A stretch of DNA of 64,000 nt from Acanthococcus lagerstroemiae (Eukaryota; Arthropoda; Insecta; Hemiptera; Eriococcidae), in NCBI GenBank assembly GCA_031841125.1, contig CM063113.1, forward strand, positions 57,777,211 through 57,841,210, in the 5' to 3' direction. Shown in pieces: positions 46,507 through 58,500 of this stretch. The notes under the pieces were generated by a model. That model was not told where the DNA came from, ran no database searches, and saw nothing but the letters and a program-made list of their open reading frames with translations. The translations under genes and the position numbers were made by a program. Position 1 is the stretch's first letter, and each line of letters starts with the position of its first letter.

Positions 46507-49500
46507 CTGTAAAAAGAACGTTTCAATTAAGAAGATGCGAGCCATTCTAGACAGGGTGTTTCACAACCACTAACGGATTCCTGAAACCAGTGATCAGGCG
46601 ACTTGGCATGCTAATCTGCTTGCACGTTCACCGAGCTTACTGCTTGCAGGGAATAGAAGTATAAAATTAAAAAAAAGTCATCAGCAAACTGATGACACAG
46701 TATCTACACTGCATGCAGATACATTGGTACATGGATATGCCTTATAGTTGCTGAACAAGTTCTACGCATTCAGTCAACATGAGAATCTCGATCTCGGTCA
46801 ACTGAGCGCAGTTATTGGTCAGCGAACTTAACTCAAACGTTTGCACAAACACGGTTTTCGCTCAGATATACTCAGTAGTATCCCGTTGAAGATTTTGATG
46901 TGCGTATTGTGGTAACCGAGCTCCGCTCTTTTCCCGAATGGCCAAGGCATTGACATTGTATAATGCGATAGATATGCCGGCGAGTTTCGCTCTCTCATTT
47001 ATCCTAACATGTTGATTCCTGTTTTCACCTGTCAATACCTGATAATACTTTTTCTGCTGTTTTCCTTCGATTCGATCGACTTTTTCCTCTTTTTCTGTGA
47101 ATTCTGTGACTTACCCCAGAGAGGGGGAAAACTCACCGTTGACCGTTGGTGGGAATGCGGCAGCGAGGACTCGGTTCGTGACGTTCGCTAAAGGAACAGC
47201 TTCTCCGCAATTTTGGTGCGTTTTCGAGATACCTCTCACAACCGGTCTCCAGTTTGCGACCCTTGGATACGAATCCACAAGTTTAGACTTTTTCGCCGTA
47301 CGTTCCCCGTTTGGGTTGGTAACGTTACCTCCTGTACGCGCGCGAGCTTTCGAACATTTGAGAACTTGGTAATTTGGTACCCTTCAACGAGGACCCATCG
47401 CCTAACACGCCGCGTGGCCACACCGTCGAGTTCTCCGCCGTAACCTCGCCACCGCGCCTTCGCGAATATCGTCTTGTTAATTTTGTGTTGTATTAATAAT
47501 AATAATAATATATTTTCAAAAATGATACTTCGAGTTTTAACATTGGTCTGACCCCCCCAATGGCCTAATTGGCCCGAATGGGGGTCAGTGTATGTGAATA
47601 CTACGTAATAAACATGCATTAAATCAGACAAATTGGACATGAAAATGGATCCCAGTATAGATAACATAAAAATAAAAATAAAAATAAATCACGGTAACAC
47701 AATACAAATTTGCCAATAAACAGGTATACCAAACTGCAGAAATGGAACAGGAAAGATAACAGCAAAAGTAATAAATAACAACAGTAAAGTAAAGTAACAA
47801 AATAATAACAGCAGAATAACAACATCAAAAATATAAGAGAACAGGGGAAGAAACAATGGACGATGGAGAAACAATAGGTACGGTAATGGATAGTAATGGG
47901 TAGTAAAAGTAATGATAAGTAACCGGCGCACGCGCGCCTCCACTGCTGCTTCCACTCACTACCTTGTCACTACTGCATTTTCGCTTGGAGAAAGGCACCC
48001 ACTTCGTTTTTGAATTTTTTGACCTTTTTTATCTTCTCCCTGGGGTCAAGGTGCTGAGGTTCCGCCGTAAGGTTACTAAGGTTGCGTATGGATAGGGGCA
48101 GCGCGTTGAATTGCTTGGGGAGTTCATATTCAAATTGTTTCCTACTGCTTTCCTTGATGTACTCCGGCTGTGCCAGCAACACTTCCGACCCTGCCCTCGT
48201 CCTACCTGTGCGTTTGTGGGTATCAAACTGTTCCGGATGACTTACAACGTATGTGCACCCAACCAGTGTGTATAGCTCATCGATTGTGTATATGCCCAAC
48301 TCATTAAATTTCTTTTGCGTGCTTTTTGCTTCATTTAACCCTTCCGGTCCATAGATGTTCCTCACTGTTTTTCTTTGCAAAACTCTGATGGATTCGAGAT
48401 GCAGGTTGGCAGCGTTTCCCCAAAGTATAATTCCGTATCTTAGTACTGACTCGTATAGGGCCTTGTAAATTTTAACTAAGTGTGGCCTAGCAAAGTAGTT
48501 TCCCAGGTGATAAAAGAGGTAATTCAATTGTCTGAGATATTTCTGCGCTTTGGCCAGCTGGGGGCCCCACGTTAATTTAGAATCAAATAATACGCCCAGA
48601 TATTTTATCTCTGCAACTCTTTTTATTGCTGTTCTGTGACCATTATGGTCCGGAATCACTATCCTCCCATCAAATCTGTCGTTGTCCTTCTTGTGGCCAT
48701 ACACAATAAAGTTGGATTTTCCTAGGTTGACCTGCATACCATTCTCTGAATACCACTTGGCTACTTTTTCCAGATCACAGTTGATTTGGGTACACAGTTT
48801 CTGTCTCTCAGTTCCCCGGTAAACTATGGCCGCATCGTCAGCAAAGCAGATCAGACTGCCTGTAAGGCCCATGTCACACAGTTCATTGACATAGATGGTG
48901 AAGAGTAATGGCCCCAGGCAGCTTCCTTGTGGTACCCCCCTTTTCACCTGCAGTGGATTGCTCAATTTCCCTGAAATTTCGACTACCGTTTCCCTTCCCT
49001 CCAAGTAGCTCTTGAACCAGGCTAAGACAAAATCGCGTATTCCCCATCTTTCCATCTTTTCCAGAAGCTTTCCATGATCGATTGTGTCAAAGGCTTTCTT
49101 TATGTCGATGTATACTCCCACAGTGTGCATGTTCCAGTTAATACCTTGATTGATGCACCTCAGGTGGTTTGCCATGGCTTCCGTTGTCCCCCTTCCCTCA
49201 ATGAATCCAAATTGATTGTTGGACAGAAGGTGCTTCGAATTCAAGTATTGTATTAGCCGTTTGTACATTAGCTTTTCAAATAATTTCGATAGAGGTGAGA
49301 GTAGCGCTATAGGTCTGTAGTTTGCCACGTTAGTCATCAAGGGCCAGTGTAAGGTACGCCTCAGAGGTAGTCTAACGATCTGGAACTCATCTAACCCTGA
49401 GTTACCTCGTCGCAACTCCAACACTAGGATCGCTAAGCCCTTTCGTGTCGACTCCATTCCCTGTAGGTCCCTAGAGCTAGTCGTGGCCTAACAGGTGGTT

Positions 49501-52500
49501 CCTCTCCCAAACCGAACTGTCCTCTTCTCACACAGGAGCCTTCACGTTCGGTTACCACAGTATCCAAGTGGAACGCATTCGGAAAACCACTTCCACTACT
49601 ACATTAATGAGCTCTGTATATAAAACGGGGTTAGATGCAAGAGTGGTAGTAAAGATACGTCGTCGGCGTAGCGCCACTGACATTCGCATTCCATGCGCGT
49701 GCGTTTTCTTTGAAAAGACAAAAGGTCGTAGTGGCATTTCCACTCTAATACGTGTACGCAGCGCAACTAGATTTTCATGTTTTTAGTGGGAAAATCTTCA
49801 ACGGGATGACTTCACAGTAACAGGAATGTATCATAGCTAATTAAAATTTCTATTAACAACAAGGCTGCAGAGTGTAGTAGCGCAGCAAAGATCAAGATCA
49901 ATGAGCAAATGGCTGGAATAATGTCGAGGGGGAGCATAACGTTTGGTACAAAACCATCAAGATTATTAGACTATAGAAAGTTGGTCGGACTCCAATGCAA
50001 CCCGCAACAATTCTTCCCGTCTCACCCATGCCGCCCGACTGCATTCCCATAAGGCCTGTATGATTTACACTGTAGTGACGTCATTGAAGTACATACATGC
50101 GCCTTACACGTTCGGCCAACCTTCTAGTTCTATTAATCTTGCAAAAACACGGTTTCGTTCAAATATACTCAATAATATGACGTCATAGTAACAGGAGTGT
50201 ATCATACCCTAATTGAAAAACACGACTGCAGACTGTACAGACTGCAATCACGCAGCAAAGATCAAGATCAATGAGCAAACGGCTGCAAGAATGTGGGAGA
50301 AGCTGCGTTTGGTACAAACACAGTTTTTGTTCAAGTATACTCAGATCAGTAATAAGACGTCATAGTAACAAGAGTGTATCATACCCTAATTGAAATTTCT
50401 CTTAACAACACGACTGCAAATTGCAGTCGCGCAGCAAAGATCAAGATCAATGAGTACATGGTTGAAATAATGTCGGGTAGAGTGGGAGGCGTTACAGTTT
50501 TCGCTCAAGCATACCCATGGCCAGGGCTGTGATAACGGAACGGATTAGTTAAGTTAACATGGTATTATTACCGCTTCATCCCGGTAAACGGTTCCGGTAA
50601 ATAACGTTACAACTGGTTACGGTATTGTTTCGGTAACGTTACGTTAAGGTATCCGTTACCAATGTTAATTTAAGATAATAAACCAATAAAAATTTCACAT
50701 TACGCCCACTTCGTTGCTTCGTTCTATACATTTATATTTCACTGAAGAACAAGGAACTAATAGTTAGGTAAATATTGTGGAGCTTCCTAATTTTTTATTT
50801 GTATAGAGGCGCCAATTTGGTAAACATATGCGGTGTGGGTGGGGGGGGGGCGAAAAAGTAAAGTTGTTCATTTTTTAGTCACGATAGATGAGAGGACGTT
50901 GAACATGTACGCTACTGACACAGGTGTTGATCAGAATATGTAAATTATATAAGTAGTGAAATAGGTCTTATACATACACTGTACCCTACATAATCATGTT
51001 CACGATCACGATTCAGATTAGAGATTAGAGCAAAATAAAACAAAAACAGTTAGACAAATGAAGGAATGATGAAAAAAATCAAAAGATGGAACTTAAACAC
51101 GTGAATTTTACAAGATAACACAACTCAAAACCAGTAATTCTTAACATCTTAACCCATGTATATCTTAGCAATCTTCAAATCGAAATTCAAAAGGGGCTTT
51201 AGTTCACTATACATTAGGGTTAAACTGAGAACTTCTATTGTTATCTACTGATAGACTGATACTGAGTCTAAGGCCCGTTTCACACTATGCCGTGTTGCCG
51301 GAACGGCAGCCCTGAAGGCGGTCAAATTATCCCACAGAAGTCGGGTCTTCACCCTTCACCCAGTGTGCGTCCTCTTGTTTAATCTGAACGCACCCCAAGA
51401 TTTACCCATTTACCGGGTAAAAATGTTTCCGGTATTCCGTGACTGATTCTTTTCGTTACGTTCCGTTCCGTTAATTATGTTCTGGTAACGTTATCTTTCC
51501 GTTAATCCGTTAAGTTAATTATTCCGGTTCACAGCCCTGCCCATGGCTATAAGATGTCAAACTTTTAAGCATTACAACTTGCAAGTTAATCGGCTGCAGA
51601 CTGCAGCCGCGCAGCAAATCAATGAGCACATGGCTAGAAAGAAAATTAATTTCCATGGAAATGTGGACCACTGAACTGAAACCACGAAGAACTAAATCAT
51701 ACTGATTGGCTTCACGCAATATGCATAACTCAACTGGAATCAAGTTCCGTGTCGGTTAAGTTAAATGTTTACCTAATTCTCCGGTGGGTAACGAAAAATC
51801 ACTGGGCAGGATCGTAAATTTTTGTATCCTTTGGGCTTGCGAAATAGCGGCGGAGTTGACTCGGTCGATTCCTTTTTGGATAGCATCGAACACTGGGGCC
51901 GGCTTCTCTCGAATGATTTCCGAAACCGTTTTACACTTACAGTTCAACGATTTGCACCAATTTTCTGTTTCTTCGCACAGTTCATCCTTAGGTACTCCGG
52001 TGTCCAAGTTGATTTGAGTCTAGAGACGAACAAACCAAGGGGAAAAGTATGAGAATTACTATAAGGAGGCTATTAAAAGCTGCATGAAGTAGACATTTTT
52101 TACCCATATCATACCTTCAGAGTGATCAAGAGTGACAGGTACTTCCTACTATCTCCTATTACAACCGCGTGACTTATAATCGGTAATTCAGTCTTTAAGG
52201 CCATCTCAATCAGCGAGGGCGCTACGTTCTCTCCCCCTGAGGTAATCAGCAGATCCTGAAACAATATGAAAATCGCTGATTAGACAAAGACGCATCATGT
52301 AGAGCGCGCTGCTCACCGTGAGAAACCACAGGCGTACCTTGATTCGTCCGGTAATTTGTACTAACGATTTCTTGTTACATTTGCCAAGATCTCCGGAATG
52401 GAGCCAGCCTTCTTCATCGATCGCCTCTTTAGTCTTCTCCAGATCGCCCAAGTAGCCCATGAAAATATTTCTGCCGTACATGCAGACCTGAAAACAGCGA

Positions 52501-55500
52501 TTGGAATATTAGCACGGTTCCTCCAACGAGGACTATAGAAAGGAAGCACTGATGATACCATGGCTACCAACCTCGCCAACGCCACTTTCATCCGGATTAT
52601 GGATTTTCGTCCGCATACCAGGAAGCGTCTTACCAGCACAGTTGAAATCAACGTCAGTACCTATGCACACCACATGAGGACCACTGGTTTCGGACATACC
52701 AAAAACCTACGGCAAGGGCATCATTTAATTACTACCGAGGCAGTAAAATGCGTGAGAAAGGCGACATCTGGAGAAATAAGATGAGGAAACACCAGCTTAA
52801 GACTTCGTTCCGATCGAGATTCCAAGCCGATCTAGAGCTTTCGCGATTGATGTAGGTACTATAAGACCTACTAGAAATTTGATTTACGTTAGAGTCTGGA
52901 TGCTGATTTGAAAACTAGGAATTAATCGAACAGAAATAGCCTCCTACCACTTAGACATCTAACGCATAATTATTTTATTCGCTGTTTATCTGTTTACCTC
53001 GCCAATGAGCATATCGAAGCTGCTCAGGTATTCTCTAACCTCAGCGGACGCAGGTGCAGCTCCGACCAAGAACGTTCGACATTTATCGAGACCTAGTTGT
53101 TCTTTCACCTTCGAGTAAATACTACGACGTAAAAGTTTGTACATCAAGGATTCGCCGACATTTCTGAAAAGAAAAGCTGAGTAAAATATTTTGAAATGGC
53201 GCGCACAACATACCTAATCCAAGGACGAGAGAGAAATCAAGGTAACCGGAATTGAAGGTTGAGCTGAATCTCGATACACGAAATATCAACTATTTGAAAA
53301 GTCTCTCGGAATACTAGCAAGAGAAAAAGTTTTAAGCACTAACCCTTTTGACAAGGATTTGTAATGCTGCAGAGCTGTTGACCTGGCCAAACTCAATAGG
53401 TACTGTTTCAGCTTGGGAGCGTTCTTTTCGGTTGCGAACAGACCATCTCTTATCTTCTCCCATACCCTCGGCACTCCGAACATGATCGTCGGCCTCACTT
53501 CCCTTAAATTCTGAATCATTGTTCCCTGAAAGTAAAATAAGTTCACTGATTACAGATATATTACGCTCAAATTGATAGGAAACATTGGATCAAATTGGGC
53601 ATTTTTCGGCTTACTCGGAGAATCATGCTCCGAGTAGCTGAATCGCTGAACGTTTTCTAGGAAATTTTCGGCACGGAGTCGACTGAAAACAGTTCAACCG
53701 CGAAATTTTTCTCGATTTAGTCCACCTAACGGCGGAAAGAAATGGCGCTTACACTGTAAGCTGCGAATAATATATAAAATATTCGGCAGCAAGTATTTTG
53801 TCATTATTTGGAAGCAAGAAGGTAATTCATTTTCTTCTGCAGGCATCTTATCCGATAGACCCGACTTTGGCGATCGCGGGTTCTGACACGCGACTCTCCC
53901 AGGTAGGTTAGTCGGGGTAGTCTGCCTTTGCTCCCCCCTTCCGATTTTGTTGTTTTCTAGTTTTTCCTTCTCTGTGCCAAAGAGTATGCAGCCGCAGTTT
54001 GTTACTAGCCACGTGTTTCACGACGTTGAGCAAGCTGTCCACGACGTGCACACGCGCAGTACTAATCTTTCTGATCTGGGGGTAACACACCCTGCGATTT
54101 TAATACCTTGTTTGTGTGAACTGGCGGGGATTACAGGGCGCGCTATCTTTCCACCTCAATTGATACTGCAGTCGCGGCGTTCGCTAGAATGTTAGTAGGG
54201 GTATTCGAATATCACTAGCTTTCCGGCGTTGGTGGTACTCGAACCCGCGACCCAAGGATTACGAAGCGGGCACGTTACTACAGCCACACAGTGACTCGTC
54301 ATTCATTTATGATGATAAAATGCTTGTTGAACCGAAGCAGAATCCCCTTCCCCCTTCATACCTCACAATACTCAATTATAAGACTTTTTGACTTATGTTG
54401 CGTACAGATGCAGGGACAGAGCTTTCTCAATCTCTAGTTAGCGCTTATTTAGCGGTTAAAGTACCGTATTCGGTAGATGGAGTACCAAATAAGAATAATT
54501 AAAGGTTAGCTAACTGGTGGTTTGACTAGAGATGGAGAAAGTGGGCCTTAGGTACTATAGTTTCACACAGGTATACTGGACCTCCATTTTGACTCGTAAG
54601 TTAGTCCGAGCATTCTCGAACGGATGATCAAGGATGTTCGGGCTAGTTGGGAATCAAAATGGTGATCCAGTATACCCGTATGCAACTATAGTACCTCAGA
54701 AGAATCGATGGCCGCTATTTTGGTTTTTGTTTACCTTTTGCGAGTATGTATCAAAATAAGATAACATTAGGTATACACTGATAACTACTCGCAAAAGTTG
54801 AACAAAATCCAAAATAGCGGCCATCAATGCATCAATTCTACTAGAGCTCTACATACAACTAGGGCTAGGAGAAATATGAAAATACATATTTTTATAGGGT
54901 GCAGTTTATACGACATATTTGTGTTTTCTTTCTGATTCATACAATTCTGATGACAATACTGAAATTTAATAGTGCATATTTTTGCATATTTTGACTATAA
55001 ATGCATATTTTGCATATTTCAGCCATTTTTAGAGCATATTTGTGCATATTTGAGGGTATTGGGGCATATTTTCACCAATAAATAAAAATTATTGTAAAAA
55101 CAACTGAAAAATAAGAACAAAACCAATAGATTTCAAATTTGTCTCGAGGGAAGTTTAATTCTCTTCATAAAACTTAACTGACGTAAAAAATTTTCAGTTT
55201 TCAAAGCTTCAGAAGTGTTGCCACGTTATTCAGCTTAAAAAGCACTTTAATTTGATACCCATGTTGCTATCCAGAGTTTTCAGAGCATATTTTTGCATAT
55301 TTGAGGTCAGATAACTGCATATTATAAGCGCATATTTCGACATTTCAAGTGCATATTTCCCCTAGCCCTATCTATAACTTCGTGTGAGTACGATCGTCCG
55401 CCATTTTGACTCCAACCGCGCACGTGGATGCCGAATCCGACTATGCGGAGCGTACCGCGTAGTTAATGCGACATCCACGGGTGAGGTTGAAGTCAAAATG

Positions 55501-58500
55501 GCGGACGTTTGTACTCACACAAAGTTATAGAGCTCTAATTCTACTCATTGTTTACTATTCGGACTCTTCAAGATTAAACTGTGGAATCTGTTGACAGCTT
55601 GACACACCACTACAAGCACACGCACATACATTGATGTTTATTAGAGTTAGGATACACTGCTGAGTGGAACGTTACATTACATTAAGACATTCAAATCGTT
55701 TTGAATTTTTATTGACGCTTGGATCATTTTACCGATCTCTAATCATTATAATGACGTTGTTCTGTGTACACGTTCACTATTATTGACGTAGCGCTCAATA
55801 ATGATACTTTTTATTGACCAGGTATAATCCGTGTAAGTTGATCTGGTTGACATCAGTACATTTTAATGTTCTTTTTGGACTCCATTGTGATCTTCAAGAT
55901 TTTTGTAGATTCCTACATGACCGATCAGTTGCCCCAGTTGAAAAATAGGCAACATAATAACGTAAGTCACATGAATTACCTATTTTACTGAACGTTTCTC
56001 GTACAGTTATCCTAACTTTGATAACAAAAAGTTACTGATAACAAACCAGCGACACTAGCGCGCCACTATCCTGAAGAGTCCGAATGTTGTCCGGATCGCA
56101 TGAAAAAAGTCTCTCGGGTGGGAAGTGTAAACAATGATAAAGAAGTGTCATTCCAAAACTGTTCTACGTGATTAATCTTCATTTTCGTTGACATCCGCTC
56201 CATTCTTTAATTACTTAGTAAGATTTATTAGTTTCATTTATTTTTCAAGCGTCTGGGTGTTTCTGATGAGGAGTACTGATTCAAGCGAAAACGAACTGGT
56301 GAGTTGAATTTTAATTATTCAAGCTACCTAATCGACAACTGGGGTACTATAGTGGACGTGTGACTCGGATTTCATATAAAATGTTGTCAGGTGTGAGTTA
56401 TATTACCAGTGCAACAAACTTTGACCTTCCTACAGTGCCATCTATTCCGCAAAGGTAGTTTTTGTGTTTTTCTCGACTCTGCTGTTTTTGACAGGGCAGT
56501 TGGAAATAACACTCTTAATTTCTTCGTGTACTCGTATAACGTTCATATATATCCGCACCCTATCTATTTTCACTTTTCAGTCAGGTACCTACCTCAGAAT
56601 TTTTTTTTAAATCAGTGGAAAACTGTGCATTAAATTTTTGTCATTTTCCCCCTCAAATGAGGGGAAAAAAAGCGTTTGAATGCCCTTTGAGCTCAACTTC
56701 AAAGGTATTTTATTCGTTGCCTCAAATTCCCTCGCCATTATTACCAGAAAATTCCATATAGTTACAATCATGAGGAAAATATAAAAGAAGTAAGTAAGCA
56801 TAAGCTCCTCTAATGATCATATCTCAGCCCTTACAGGGGGTGGTAAACATATTTGCTTGTTGTCAGAATGATTTATCTTTTTACTCCCTTGAAGAAAGAT
56901 CATTTACTGCGAGACACTCGTAAATTAAAAATATAGCTCCCGCCTTCATCGTTTCCTAATATACCTATACAGCAGTTTCAAAAGAAATCAGGATTCGGAA
57001 CAGACAGGAAGGCAAGTAGAGACATAACGACAGAGTGACAATCAAAATGAATGACAAGAAGGCAAGTAGAGACATATAGGCAGAATGAAAGTCAATACAA
57101 GCTGGTCGTTCAACAGATCGAATGCGAGGCGTCAAGTACTGAGCACAGTAGAAGCATCAGTCAAGATTTTAGTATACCGCTAGATGGATTGCAGTTCTTA
57201 CTTCGATTCTGTAGGTACCCCAACTTCTGGTTCACCAAAAAAAAAAAAAAAAAAAAAGGAATTCCTATAAGGAGAGTAAATGGTCGATTTGTCTTATCAT
57301 TATAAAGCTACCATCAATAATAACGGCGAAAACTATTGTAAATGAAGTTTTGGAAATGGACGAGAAGAACGAGAAACCTCAGAGTGAATCAGCCTCGTTC
57401 AACAAATTTTTGCGTATTTTGAAACGAGTAGGTACATAAAGAATAACCCTAATATATTTATTTACTGTAGAGTAATGTGCATATAGCACTTGCTGACTTA
57501 CTTTTAACACATTTTTGTCGGCGAAATAACAACAGCTTCCTTTAAGCATGCTCAAGTATAAATCAGCTATCTGCAAAGAATATTTCTCAGAACTTAGACT
57601 GCCATGTTGATCATTCGTTTGTCCAAGTTTAGATGGCAAAACCGTATAATTTATTCTAACCTGAGCGGCCGCGTGACTAAGCGGAAGATAGGACAAAATT
57701 CTTTCAGCTCTGTCTTGCAATCCCAAGTACTTTGCCACCATTTTACTGGCGAATATAATATTATCGTGACTGAGCATGACTGCTTTTGGTGCGCTGGTAG
57801 TGCCAGACTGAAACGACGAAGAAAGAAAAACATAAGATGAACATTTATTTAAATAACAAAAACGAATAAAGATTACTTTCGAGCATCAGGCATTCGGACT
57901 TCCCAAAATTTAACAGCAAAGTATAGGTAGCTGACATCTGATTATCTATTGTAGGATTACTGAGATGCTAGTTCTAATTCATTTTTGCAAGAAAACTTGT
58001 CCTAAGTTTTTACTTTAACGTCTATAAGGCACCTATTTTTGTTTAAATTTGCCTTGAAAATGAATCTCGGGTGCATTGGTGACAAAATAAAAATGCGCAT
58101 TTCTCCATTCGAAAGTACAGCGTTGTTCATTATTATTCTGTAAAGCAACATTTCTTTAAGTGCGGTAAGAGATGAAGCTCGATGCTAGTGCCCCACCGAT
58201 TTATGAAGTCCGAATATGCGAGCGCAGGATTTATATTGAAGGGGGAAGGAATTCTGCACTGTCCCAGAATTATATTATTTGTTTTTCCTATTTTTAGGGG
58301 GGGAGAAGGGGGTCTAAATAAAAACCCATGCACTCCTGCCAATAGCCAAGAGTACATCAATGCTTCAAATAACACGCAGTTGCTATTTCTCTCTCTATTA
58401 ATCACATACATCGGAGTGAATACAAAACATTTTCAAAGTTGAATTAATTCAGTTTTAAATTACAAAAACATAGTTTCCTAGATCAATATGTTTTCATAAG

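Larger units (their letters stand above)
46881..49806. mobile_element. Inverted-repeat element (2.9 kb) containing a LINE
   Basis: Perfect 16-nt inverted ends 'TCCCGTTGAAGATTTT' at 46881-46896 and 49791-49806. It splits a unit of the 180-bp array: 'ACTCAGTAGTA' lies to its left and 'TGACTTCACAGTAAC' to its right, adjacent in intact units. Inside, a LINE on the minus strand occupies about 47490-49460. No transposase is seen. Confidence 0.6.
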
